From positions 15,917,452 through 15,981,451 of the forward strand of contig OX235267.1 of NCBI GenBank assembly GCA_944472135.2: 64,000 bases of DNA. Reading direction: 5' to 3'. Under the pieces are notes generated by a model. It made no database searches, was not told the origin of the DNA, and worked only from the letters and a program-made list of their open reading frames with translations. Numbering within the stretch: position 1 is the stretch's first letter; each line of letters starts with the position of its first letter. The position numbers were made by a program, and so were the translations under genes. Origin of the DNA: Trichobilharzia regenti. Taxonomy: Eukaryota; Platyhelminthes; Trematoda; Strigeidida; Schistosomatidae. Shown here piece after piece: positions 19,186 through 29,292 of this stretch.

Positions 19186-19639
19186 CAAGATCCATATAAA
19201 TTAAGTCTTCTTATTGCTTTGTCTAGATTTATATCCTGTTCATTTTGAAATTGACTGCATTCACAAATTACAATTCACTTTAGTAAATAGGTATATATCC
19301 AGTGCATTTGCTGAGTGTTATTCAAACAGCCAAATCGTTCCAAATAAGGATCATGATACCGGCTTTATTTTAGACAACATTTCGGTGTATTTGAATTAAA
19401 AAATATGTACTCGTACAAGTGAAGTTGTAGTATCCAGCTGCACATCAAGTGACGCTATGTTGTTCCATGTGGAGCAATATCCACATCTCTACGATTTTTG
19501 TTTCTCATTTCTGTTAAGAAATACTCAGCATTAAAGAAAACTACATCTGTGTGTATTTCCATGCAGCGATCTAAGAAGACAGCAGATAATTAAAACGTGT
19601 AAGAAATGCAGATTTGAATGAAGAAAGAACAAACAAATT
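19186..19639. other. Non-coding stretch
   Basis: Short frames only; nothing recognised. Confidence 0.3.
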
Positions 19640-21060
19640 TCCAGGTAGGATAATACGAGCTTATCATTGAACAGAGCTGAGAATGAAAGTCAGCTCTCCA
19701 CCTCACTTAACTTCATTGACTTTGAAAAGGCCTTCGACAACGTCGATCGAGAGGTGATTTGGAAACTTCTTCGCTACAACGAGGTGCCATCGACAATTAA
19801 ACATCTCATCCAACAGTTGTACGACAGTGCTGCATGCCGAGTAATCCACAACGGGAAACTCCCGGAATCTTTCTAGGTGACGACGGGAGTAAGACAAAGC
19901 TGGCTGGTTGGATGCCTACGCCTCCAATGATTTTCCTGATTGCAGTAGACTGCATAATGCGACAGACAGTTGGTAACGAGGAAACAGGCATACAATACTT
20001 GTAAGATCTGGACTTCACCGATAGTGCGTCGGTGGCACAGTGGTTAGGACTCTCGCTGACCATGCACATGGTCCAGGGTTCGATCTCCTGCCGACATACA
20101 CCTGATATCTATGGTTGGCTTGCAAAATTTGGGCTGCCGATATCACACGCTGAAAATTCCATACTTGTATCAAAAATACAGTGTGGAATCAAGCTGAAAT
20201 CAAAAAAAGGATATGTCTGATTTCTCAGAAACTGGAAGATATGCAAGTGAAATGCAACAACCTGGCAGAAGAAGCACCCAAAGAGGATGGGTGTTTAGGT
20301 GAACACAGAGAAAACAGAGGTGGTAAAGATTCCTGGCCAACAGCCACAGCAACATCAATAGACGACAACCAACATAAATGGAAGGAATACGAAAGAAGCA
20401 ATTTCCTTTACCTATCTACCTACCTAGAAAGCATCATTTTAACCACAGGCAGAGAGAACTGATGAGGATATCAAAGCAGCGAGGATTGGGAAATCAAAGC
20501 AAGCTTTCATTACTCTCATCAAGTCTGTGTAGAGATCAACACTCAGCATGGAAAATAAGATCCATATTCACAACTCTAATGTGAAGTCAGTTCTACTTAC
20601 TATACGGATCAGAGACTTGTCAACGCATCACGAAGACCACTTCGTATAAACTACAGACTTTCATCAACAGCTGTCTTCACTCAATACTACCCAAGATCAG
20701 AAAGCCGGCCAGAAGAGATTGGCAACAGGGGGGAATTCTAGCAATGAACGAACCAACCCAGCGCAAAGTGACTGTGAAACAGATTGCAGGAAGAAATCGA
20801 GGTGGGTTGACCATAGTCTAAGAAGATAAACCATCATCACATGACAGGCCATTGCTCGAGAAGAATCCGAATGGAAAGTGACAAGTTAGTTAGTCGTCAC
20901 TGTGAGGGTGACACGGATGAGGTGATATGAAGAGGAGATGAAATAATGTGGGCAGGCATGGAGACAGGTGAAAACTTTCTCAGAGGACCGAACGCAATGG
21001 AGACGTGTGGCTGAATCCCTGTGTTCCTCCAGGGGAATTAAAGGAAACAATAATAAGTAA
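19640..21060 (+). pseudogene. RTE-type LINE, RT to 3' tail, split by a SINE A
   Basis: 19667-19876 reads LNFIDFEKAFDNVDREVIWK (RT motif A). Frameshifted V*TGVRQ and CLRLQ (motif B region) follow, then CKIWTSPI up to 20024, where the catalytic motif C should start. SINE A (20025-20208) interrupts, and ICLISQKLEDMQVKCNNL resumes at 20209. Next come LYLSTYLESIILTTG, the post-RT block (IGKSKQAFITLIKSV, NSNVKSVLLTI) and the tail at 20990-21055 (CTGTGTTCCTCCAGG, then (AAT)n). The copy is dead: it has the SINE, stops and frameshifts. Confidence 0.85.
20025..20208 (+). mobile_element. SINE A, complete, inserted in an RTE RT catalytic motif
   Basis: The head TGCGTCGGTGGCACAGTGG and the TGCCGACATACA closing strand form an acceptor-like stem. 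The A box region is GCACAGTGGTTAGG and the B box GGGTTCGATCTCC. The body is ACCTGATATCTATGG, and the tail CACGCTGAAAATTCCATAC...GTGTGGAATCAAGCTG ends in an A-rich run. A GATA at 20020-20023 and 20210-20213 may be a short TSD. The tail equals the CR1-like LINE 3' end, implying mobilisation by that LINE. Confidence 0.85.
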
Positions 21061-21186
21061 TAATACGGCTCATTCTATTTCGTAGATTCTCTTCAGCGGC
21101 ACACATCCTAAATAAATCAATTATGTGTTGCCAAGTAGTGTCTTAGCATACCTTTTACAATGGCTTAAAGTTATAGATGGAAAGTA

Positions 21187-21316
21187 TTTTTTTATTTTAT
21201 TTTTTATTTATTTTGATAACAGCTTCATTCCACACTGTACTTTTGGTACAAGTATGAATTTTCAGCATGTGATATGGGTAGCCCAAATTTTGCAGTCTGT
21301 GCAGGTGTGCGTGACA
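21187..21316 (-). mobile_element. SINE A 3' part, 5'-truncated
   Basis: Minus strand: CAAATTTTGG..., CATACTTGTACCAAAAGTAC and GTGGAATGAAGCTGTTATC with an AAT-rich tail. The tRNA-like head is missing, a normal 5' truncation. Confidence 0.7.
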
Positions 21317-21344
21317 TAATTTCAAAGGTGATATAAGTAGTCAA

Positions 21345-21888
21345 ACTATTTAGTGTATTGACAGAGAGTAACTATTTATATAGTAATAAGACAAGGGGCA
21401 GGGGTAGAGTTCAGATTTCGTTTATAAAACAAGGATGGATTAGAGAAAAAATACAAGAGCGAACAAAATACTTCGATCGAACCCATGCACACAGAGAAAG
21501 AGCAGAGTGTGTGTGTGACTAATCCCTCACTACACTACCTAGTGATAACCATACCTGTGTTTGTTTGTGTGCTTTGATATTTTGGTCTATTCTGTTGCAT
21601 ACACGACATTTCACTCAATCATGATTTCGATTTTCACTCACTGACTGAGTTGACTTCACTATTAAGAGTTCCAAATCTACTAAATTAAATTATTTTATGC
21701 ATTTTATAAATTTACTTCACTATTCACCCCACCATTACCCTCCTGAACTCTCCATCATAGTATGTGTATAAATTCACTCAGTTTTTCTAACTTGTATTTG
21801 ATCTGTAGTTGATCCTTATCTCCAAGTTAAATCTCAACTCCACCCCTTTGTCTAATTACTATACAAATACCTACTCTTTTTGAACAAT
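21345..21888 (+). mobile_element. PLE-B 3' UTR with inverted partial copy
   Basis: Bases 21495-21885 match the 3' UTR following the PLE-B frame (29300-29520): GTGTGACTAATC, TTCACTATTCACCCC, AACTCTCCA, and TCTAATTACTAT. Bases 21353-21430 are an inverted copy of 21810-21885, so the copy is partly palindromic. SINE C at 21889 interrupts it; the continuation is at 22325. Confidence 0.65.
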
Positions 21889-22325
21889 CAAATCCCTACA
21901 AATTAACACTTGAATACCAATGAGATGCTCACTGGCGACTGGCCCTATTCAGGTAGGTAGTTACCTGGGTTCCAGTGGGAAGTCGTGACCAGTAGGGTGC
22001 AGCTGGTCGGGTGTGAGGACAAATACTCGCCGAAGACATTGGCTAGCGGTCGCGCTATGTCGTGAATTGGCAGAAGTTAGAATTCAAGGACCATTGGATC
22101 GGGTCCCAGTGGCTTAATGGTATACGAGCTCGCCTTGTAACCGGAAGGTCCTGGGTTCGAATCCCGGTGGGTGCGTACTGATGAAGAGTCCCAAACTAGT
22201 CGACGAAACAGCTGTCCAGTACTCCCAGCTGGTTTTCCAATGGTTCTCTAACTAATGTCAGCTCATGATGAAATCCTGAAACCAATCAAATCCCTACAAA
22301 CCAACACCTGAATAAATAATTCGAC
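21885..22325 (+). mobile_element. SINE C, full length, terminal direct repeats
   Basis: CAATCAAATCCCTACAAA occurs at both ends (starting 21885 and 22283, 398 bp apart). Between them are the 5' domain (GATGCTCACTGGCGACTGGC), a well-kept tRNA-like head (22106-22175, with CTTGTAACC and CTGGGTTCGAATCCC), the hammerhead (22175-22222) and the tail. The terminal direct repeats fit a head-to-tail multimer or circular-RNA origin. It is inserted into a PLE-B 3' UTR. Confidence 0.8.
22175..22222 (+). ncRNA. Hammerhead, probably inactive (C3 to A)
   Basis: Stem I is GTACTG/CAGTAC and stem III ACAGCTGT, as at 8234. The core reads ATGAAGA, so C3 (22181) is A, and stem II has a mismatch (GTCC with CGAC). 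Confidence 0.7.
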
Positions 22326-22640
22326 TACTTACATCATCTTTAAAATTATATTGCTCATGCTTATACTGTCTATCTATAACATGAAATCATTGTAAAATAG
22401 TGTGTTCACACACCCCATTTTAACATATAACTGATTTTGTGGTGTAGGATGTAGGCAATTGAAGGGAGTCCACAAAATAAGACATCCTCCTGTCTGGAGA
22501 TATGTTCGTTCTTTCTTTATTCAGACAAATAAAGGGAACCGGCTGCATAATGAAATAGAGAAGAGATTCAGGCAGCCCGGTAATTTAAGCAGGCAGCCAA
22601 TTTGTTGACTATGCGACGAAAGTGAACACTTATAAAAGTG
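22325..22640 (+). mobile_element. PLE-B 3' terminal region, second part
   Basis: 22440-22560 (GATGTAGGCAATTGAAGGGA, GTTCGTTCTTTCTTTATTCA, AATAAAGGGAACCGG) aligns with 29660-29765. The hammerhead here is degenerate. Confidence 0.6.
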
Positions 22641-22664
22641 TATATACTGCGAAATTCGGCCATT

Positions 22665-22860
22665 CATCCACTGGGACCCGATTCAGTGGCTCGTGAATTC
22701 TAACTTCTACCAAGTCGTGATTTAGCGCGACCCCAAAACTAGGATGAAACAGCAGCTGTCCAGTACTCCCTGGTTTTCAATGGTTCTCTAACTGGTATCA
22801 ATCCGTGATCAACTCGTAAAAACATAGCTAATCCTTACAAACCAAACTATAGAAAGATAA
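22665..22860 (+). mobile_element. SINE C rearranged copy
   Basis: Mixed-orientation pieces: a minus-strand head scrap (CACTGGGACCCGATTCAGTG), then plus-strand hammerhead and tail from about 22735 (AACTAGGATGAAACAGCAGC, TGTCCAGTACTCC, and a CTTACAAACCAA tail). Confidence 0.55.
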
Positions 22861-23089
22861 TCTCATAAAATGTAACCGCTTTTGGTTTTGGGTTGCTATG
22901 TGAACCTACAAGCCAACACTGTTCTGTTAATTAATTTTTTCTGTTTTCTGTCTTACCCCTCCTCCCTCTTCACAACTTTAAAAGCGTAGAAATTGATGAT
23001 GAAAACTTAAACTAAAAATTGTAATGCTGCATTTTGGATGTGTCACTTTTATAGTATCTCTTCTCTACTACCACTCAAACATTAAAGAA
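22861..23089. other. Non-coding stretch
   Basis: Nothing recognised. Confidence 0.3.
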
Positions 23090-23133
23090 TGTTATTATCA
23101 TCTGTATAACCATTGTAATTTCAAGTAGGGGTG

Positions 23134-23185
23134 TGCAGTTGATGAGAATCTGTGAAATAGAATGATGATATCATTTTATACTGCA
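23134..23185 (+). ncRNA. Hammerhead-like motif, PLE type, C3 to T
   Basis: A close copy of 1400-1451: stem I TGCAG/CTGCA, core TTGATGA (C3 mutated), GAA, and the same 10-pair stem III. It lies in a repeat shared from about 23090 to 23250. Confidence 0.55.
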
Positions 23186-23261
23186 ATTTCGTCTTCCTTT
23201 CTTTATCGAAATTTATCAAGGAAACCAAATGTATGAAATGTATCATCATTAGTATTATGAT

Positions 23262-24460
23262 TGTTATTATTCCCTTGGTTTCCGATTAGGATATATGGCT
23301 TCAACATTACACCTCCACGTTATGCTACTTTATCCAATCCTCCTTAGCTAAATACATGATTGCCCATAAGATTACATTTACCCAAAGGATCTACTCATAG
23401 TTACACTTGAACACCTGACGCTTGATACTACTCAATGGTCTTCTCAGCTTGTGTCGAATTCATCTCTGTTTCATTCGGCATATTTGTAAGGCTATAAGTT
23501 GCTGTTTGACAAATCGCCAAAGTTTCTTATGGTGAAACTGTTTCTGACCATCAAATCTTCATTAATGAGCATAAGTAAGTGTTGATAAGAGTCCCCAATA
23601 GTATACAGCAATAAGTTTTGGTACTGAGTCAGGTCTTTTAACTATAAAGGCGGCTTGAAATGACACCATTGTTGAGAATATGAATTTTGTCCTACGTTAT
23701 AGAACACGATTTAAGCAAGCAGTTATGTATTTTCGGTGCAACCTCGTCAAGCTTCACGTTTACATAATAAAATGTCAGTCATAGATATTTGAATTAATGT
23801 GGTTAATAAAGTATAGAATCAGAGTTCAGAGATGTAAATTAATGGATTGTGTGGAAAAGTCTTTATGGCAACTGCTCAGCTACGCTTAGCAAATGAAGAC
23901 GTACTAACCTAGGGAATTGAGCTGGTATCCTATATAGAATTGTGAAAGCTGAATTTTTGTCAATCATGTGCCCAGTATTCTACTAAGTGTGCCAGCATGA
24001 GACTTCTGATTCACCTTACGACTCCTTTACCTAACCACGTTAGACAATGCTCAAGACGGTGAGCAGTGGGCTTGCTCATTCTATATCCTTGGTGTAGTGG
24101 ATTTCTAAGCTGATTTCACGTCACTGAGATCTGGTCTTGACTTCGTGATCCTAGCTGGCTGTAACATCCTCATCCATGCCTTATGTGGTTGAAACGATGA
24201 TGTCCAGATAAGTGAAGGAGGTGACGCCCATCAAACTCCTCCATTGATAGTGATTGGCGCTTGTTGTTAGTGTTGTTGGAGACCGGATAGTTTGATCGCT
24301 TCTGTATTCTCCATGCCCACTGAAATTTCCATCTTTGGTTCCTGCTTGCAGATCTTCGAGTTTGTAGGATATAAGAAAAAAATTATCCGCGAAGTGCAGA
24401 TCTTCCACAGCCTTCCTGTTCGTCCGACGTTTACCTGTCTTCTCACTCTCCACAGCCTCC
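23262..24460 (-). pseudogene. RTE-type LINE, RT end to 3' tail, decayed
   Basis: The minus-strand frame 24453-24181 reads VEDLHFADNFFLISYKLEDLQ (RT motif C as FADN; the second Asp is lost), then MGVTSFTYLDIIVSTT. 23700-23262 retains the post-RT and tail pattern, ending at the RTE-like 3' end beside ATTATTCCCTTGG. The middle is poorly preserved. Confidence 0.7.
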
Positions 24461-24489
24461 CAGATGATTCAACCTATCGCTATCAGAAA

Positions 24490-24870
24490 TATCATCAGTA
24501 TTATTATGCTGCCTTGTTTTGCTGTGGTCTTTACCTCAACAGAATCACCGAGCTTTTCTGTGAATCATCTGGCGTTCGGCATCATCATATAGAAGACGAG
24601 AAACTTAGTAAAGAAATGACCATTTCGTATATGACATCGCTGCATAGCAAAATTATGCACACCACAAACCATTTGCAAAGATCTTCCATGTTGTGCTATT
24701 CACCTTCATATTGTGTTCTTTACTGTCTCTCATGTCTCTTCGCAACGCTGTATCACTCCCTTTCTCTGCCATCAAATCTATCTCCCAGCTATTTGATGAT
24801 TTTATGCTAATGAATGTCTACTTACATACTACTGATAAATCTTATCAGTAGTACACGTCACACTTCAACA
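24490..24870 (+). repeat. Dispersed repeat with palindrome, long copy
   Basis: The second copy of the repeat at 10956-11100, extended to the left. It ends with arms ACTACTGATAA (24828-24838) and TTATCAGTAGT (24842-24852). The plus-strand open frame across it looks incidental. Confidence 0.5.
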
Positions 24871-25269
24871 CCCCTTGAAGATTTCGAGATTACATTTTTG
24901 CCAAATGTTGCTCACTCAACCAAAATGAAATTCACATCTCTGTTTAGTATACTAAAATTGAATGACGTAAACAACAGTGTTCCCTGGAAGCGAAATATAC
25001 AGTAGATGGTAATAGCAGAAGGCGATGAAAGATTCAATCTGTCCATCATTCCATCTATCTGTCTATCTATCTATCAATCTACCAGGTGACATCAGAGAGC
25101 ATATTTCATAAATTATGCACTTTTTCTATTATCGTTATCAGTATATCGATTAGGATTCTCACTGTCAGGGAAAACAGTACCTATAAGTAATCAACTCCAC
25201 TTATGTTAACAGTAGTATCGTCTGTTTATTTGAAATATTGAAGATAAAATAGTTTTGCACGGATTTGAT
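24871..25269. repeat. Non-coding stretch with (ATCT)n
   Basis: A short ATCT tandem run at about 25044-25083. Nothing else recognised. Confidence 0.4.
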
Positions 25270-25650
25270 TTATCCCAAGTTTGGTCGACCAAGGGACTCT
25301 TCAGCAGTAGGTTTACATGACCCCACCTAGGATCAGGCACAGGCGAGGTCACTGAACATTCAGCCAGTGCTACCAACGGGGTAGATTAAGTTAGACGAGA
25401 GTATGGATACCCATCAATGATCTTGACAGGCGGTGGTACCATATGTCACGAATTGGCTGGAGATAGAACTAACGGGTCATTGAAGGACATCAGAGTGGCT
25501 GAATTGTCAGACAGCTTGCCTTATGAGATAAAAAGTAAAGGGATTGACACCTGATGGAGTCATGCGTGCGTATTATCAGAGTGTCCTAAATAAGGACGAA
25601 ATAACAGTTCAGTCTCTTCTGGTTTTCACCATTATCTAGTTGGCAATTTC
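25270..25650 (+). mobile_element. SINE C, strongly diverged
   Basis: The order is kept: an inverted scrap (GGGACTCTTCAGCAGTAGGT), the 5' domain, a head remnant (AGAGTGGCTGAATTGTCAG), hammerhead traces (CAGAGTGTCCTAAATAAGGA, CGAAATAACA) and a tail (CTGGTTTTCACC). Confidence 0.45.
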
Positions 25651-25805
25651 TCCAACTTTAAAGATATTTAAGAGCCTGAACAGGTGATATGAGAATTTTT
25701 CTAACTAGAGTATTGAATGATTCAGATCCCATTCCCTGAAGGAACATCATGTTCTTTGGAGTTACAGGTATACCCCGCTGATGAGTACTAACGAACATGG
25801 AATAT

Positions 25806-26190
25806 TTTGATTGGACACTAGTAACTAGTGTGATATGTCTTGTCTTTCTTTAGTGCAGACTGAATTCTATCAGTCAGTTCTGCAATGTCGCCACCATTCT
25901 AGGGTAGCTCGCCATCACGGTGCACATTGATTTGATGATATTAGATGGTTGGAAGATATCAGCCATAGGAAGCTCACCCATGGACCTAGGCTTCGTGCTA
26001 GTTGATACTCACCAGTCAGCAAGGTATATCTGCAACCTTGAAGTGACTCATGTTACTTCTGAGTTTCAAACCCGTATCACCCAGTGCTGTAGTCAGTCAG
26101 AGACTTTACCACTGAGCTACTAGGACTGGCGACTGACCTCCTTATCTCACTGATAGAATTCATTATGCATCAAAGAAAGGACTAAACATC
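25806..26190 (-). mobile_element. SINE D, near-complete
   Basis: The left arm starts TTTGATTGGACACTAGTAAC (25806) and runs into TGCAGACTGAATTCTATCAG; the right arm is at 26145-26190 in inverted form. Interior minus strand: CCTAGTAGCTCAGTGGTAAA (A box) and GGGTTTGAAACTC (B box). The arrangement matches 6752-7133. Confidence 0.6.
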
Positions 26191-26559
26191 TACTACAATC
26201 CTGCAGATAAAGTTAAGCTTACTCATCAGTTTGTTCAAGAAACATCTCGTGTGTTTTCTCCTTACACTAGAAATTTCGTCCTCATTTGGTTGGTGTGTGT
26301 ATTTGTAACATATTGATGTAGCCTAACTTTTTAGTATTCTGATTCACTTATACGTCGTTACCAGAGATCTGACTGTTATTAACGAACTAGTATATGAAAA
26401 TTGTACTCCAACCCATCAATTTATTCGTTATTAGTTGTTACCACTCGCTGTTCTTTCGAAGTCTGTATATCCTTGGAGATATAGATGTATGGGAACATCC
26501 AAAAGACTGAAAGAAATCAACCAAAAATAGAAGACGACTTAAAAACATTTTCATGAATC
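26191..26559. other. Non-coding stretch
   Basis: Nothing recognised. Confidence 0.3.
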
Positions 26560-26985
26560 ATAATGAGTAGTTCCACAAGGCCACATGTGATATTAAATGG
26601 TTGGAGGCAATCGGTGACACGAAGCCTTGGACACCATCTAAGTTTCGTCCTGGTTGACATTCAGCAGACAGCACAGGGTATCTGCAATCTTGAAGGACCT
26701 TATGTCCCGGTGCCGCCTTCAGCCAGAGATGTAACCACGGAGCTATTCAAGCTCGCAATTGACCCCCAATAGAACTGACTTTATTGGGTATTGTGATTGG
26801 ACCCTAGTCAGTAACAAGTGTGATGTTTTGTATAGGCCTTTGTTTTTGGTGCAGACTGAATGCTATCAGTCAAGTTTGCAGTGTGGCCACTATGCCACCA
26901 GGTGGCTCGCCATTATGGTGTACTGAGAACTGTAGATACTATGTGGTTGTAGGCAATCAGCGACAGGTAGCCTTGGACTGGACTA
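26560..26985. mobile_element. Two adjacent SINE D partial copies
   Basis: 26560-26780 is an interior part (ATTAAATGGTTGGAGGCAAT, ACCACGGAGCTATTCAAGCT). 26790-26985 is a new left end with outer arm TGATTGGACCCTAGT and GGTGCAGACTGAATGCTATC. Confidence 0.55.
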
Positions 26986-26989
26986 CTGT

Positions 26990-28090
26990 AGATGCCTGAT
27001 ATATTTATATTCCACCTTATTTATTTTATCATTATGACTATTAGTTTTCGCATTATTTTTAGTTTGCTTTTAACCTTTTCTCATCTTTTTAATCAATTTT
27101 ATAGAATAGTTATCTAACACCAACGCTTCCTCTATCTGTCTGATTTAGGCTTATTCATGTGCTACTTAGTGCTACTACTCGGCTTGTTAGACAAGCTTAA
27201 CTAAGCCTGCCTTTACAGATAGACAACGAATGGATGAGATGAATTAAAGTCTAAATATCTATTAGCAGAATGCGCTAGCTCTCTATAAACGCTAGTGTGC
27301 AATTTATCTTCTTATGTTCCTTTTATTTCATAATCTAACATTGTAGCTAATTCTCCTTGTTCATTTTTGGATTCAGATGTGAATTTTACTCCCTTTACTA
27401 GTAAGCCTATATGTGTGAAGATGCTAGAGATATGGTTTGTTTTATGGAGGTGACGTCCTAGACCCTTCCTACCTAGGCTAGTGGCATTGAAACCTACAAA
27501 CTCACTGAAGTAGGACAAGCTCTGTAGTCTAAATGGACCTGTGCGTTGACCCAATTCGAAAAAAGGAATATAATTTACAAAATACCTTGCAATGACTGTG
27601 AGTGAGGTCAATCACATAGGTCAAACTAATAATCGCGCGTAGTCAGTTTGTCTGAACATAAAAATTTGACTAAGGCAAGAATGGTTGACTCCGAGAAAAT
27701 GAGTAATTTAGAAAAAAGGTCAGCAATTGCACTGCATGCATTAACACACAACTACACAATAGGGAGAGAATTAAAATAGTAAAAGTAATCTAGGCAGGTG
27801 GAGAGCGAGCGAGATTAATTACTGAATCCTTGTTCATCGAGTCTACACCCAACACGTACAACAGGAATGACTCATCACTCATACCAGAAACATGAAGAAT
27901 ATAACTGCAAGTCAAATGAAGAGATGAGAAATGATGGAATCATGTAAACCAAGTCACAAATTTGTGTGAGTAACTTAATATGGTTATAACCAGCGATAAA
28001 TTGTGTTCGAAACCTGGTTATCAATAAATATTACTGTATAACACTGTGAGACTTTATCAAAATAAATTTTATCCCTAATGCAAAATTTTC
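26990..28090. pseudogene. PLE-F with internal inversion (post-RT minus, endonuclease plus)
   Basis: The minus strand from about 27430 to 27000 reads GVKFTSESKNEQGE, DKLHTSVYRELAHSANRYL, DFNSSHP (PLE post-RT block). From about 27430 the plus strand instead carries the endonuclease: IYKIPCNDCE (27558-27590), an IGQTNNRA-like remnant, LSEHKNLTKARMVD and LEKRSAIALHALTHN, followed by the 3' UTR to 28090 that matches 36480-36660. The two halves point in opposite directions, so the copy is rearranged and dead. Confidence 0.7.
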
Positions 28091-28129
28091 GTTTTATTTG
28101 TTAGTATTCGCTTACTGGGCTCCGAGTGA

Positions 28130-28460
28130 CCACACGATCTCCATGTCATTCTCAAATGACTCACTTGTTACTCCCTATTCAGGCTTCACACCGATATCTG
28201 CCACATGATGTCACTTAAGGGTCTCCTCAGTGTTTTCCAATCCATGTCCATTGCCATCTGAATATCTGTTAGGGAAATGGGTCGTTGGTTGTTTCACTGA
28301 CTGCCAGAGTTTAATAGTGTTTATCATTTCTGACCAGTTATCAGATTGCCAGTACCGAGCAAATGCAGCTGCTAGTGAAAGTCCGAAACATTCTGTTGAA
28401 AAAGTGCTTTTGATGACGCATTCACCAAGTCTTTGAGCTATATAGCAGAGATGACCTGAC
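28130..28460 (-). mobile_element. RTE-type LINE post-RT fragment
   Basis: A minus-strand remnant of RTE post-RT coding (the WIG..LRRPLSDI and IWQ segments are recognisable by alignment with 14400-14600). No open frame. Confidence 0.5.
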
Positions 28461-28623
28461 TGATTCCGTCTCCTTCATGTCGTATCATCATTATTATGTA
28501 TTATGCACCAACTGACATATATTTGAATATATATATTCTCTCTGTCGTGGTGTGTTCTCTCTGGATCCGTGATCACCGTGGCCTTACAAGCTGTGTGAAT
28601 TATTGCCAAACAAATAAGATTGA

Positions 28624-29292
28624 AAAACTATAACCCAACCAAGCCCAACCAGATACAAACGACGTCTAGTAAAAACGCTCTTCAGCAGAGCCAAAGAAAT
28701 ATGTTCGGAAGACACTATTGAAGAAGAACTCGCCGTCCTCGAAAAGAACCTCATCGAGAATGGATATCCCCGAAAGTTCATATTAAAGTATAGAAATGAA
28801 GAAACCCACAAACCGAAACCCGACACCGTTGAAAAGAAACCAGTTTTCATCTGCCTAGCCTACAAAGGTGAAGACGTATCCACAAGAACACAAAAAAGAA
28901 TCTCAAGTGCATTAAAAAGAACATTTCCAGCCGCCAGACTGATCCTATTTCACAACACTGTGTGCTCATTAACCCAGTCAAAAGTAGATGAGTACCCTAC
29001 TCACGTTAACTCCAACTGCATTTACCAATTCACGTGCACCTGCGGAAGCAAGTACATAGGAAGGACTGAGAGGAGAGCATCTACTAGATTTTCTGAGCAC
29101 ATTCCTAAGAGCCTCCATACAAAAGGAAGAAAAGTGTTATCGAGTGCAATCGCCAGACATTTAATTGACACAGGACACACAGTAGAAATCAGCCATGCCT
29201 TCAAAATAATCAATACGCAAAGAAACCCATGGCTACTTCGTTTCGCAGAAGCCATCGCTATCAAGAGACTTCGACCGGACCTCTGTACATAG
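28624..29292 (+). pseudogene. PLE-B linker and GIY-YIG endonuclease, uninterrupted 222-codon frame
   Basis: Open from 28624 (a TGA precedes it) to the stop at 29290. Order: RRLVKTLFSRAKEICSEDT linker, ENGYPRKFILKYRNEE, KPVFICLAYKGEDVSTRTQ, SNCIYQFTCTCGSKYIGRTE (CxC pair and GIY-YIG core), RASTRFSEHIPKSL, SSAIARHLIDTGHTVE, AFKII, RFAEAIAIKRLRPDLCT. The RT domain is missing (5' truncation near 28600) and there is no start codon. It is the cleanest PLE endonuclease in the window. Its 3' UTR and a hammerhead-bearing region follow to 29790. Confidence 0.9.

Noticed and set aside
22106..22175. True tRNA-Thr gene
   Set aside because: The segment has A and B boxes and a tRNA-like fold, but it is one of many diverged repeats followed by a hammerhead and SINE tail, so it is a SINE head.
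24292..24810. A 172-codon open frame on the plus strand
   Set aside because: It runs antisense to an RTE fragment and through the palindromic repeat; composition and lack of family resemblance suggest chance.
27312..27611. A 99-codon minus frame as one PLE protein
   Set aside because: Only its C-terminal third is PLE post-RT coding; the rest is antisense to the plus-strand endonuclease, so it is split at an inversion junction.
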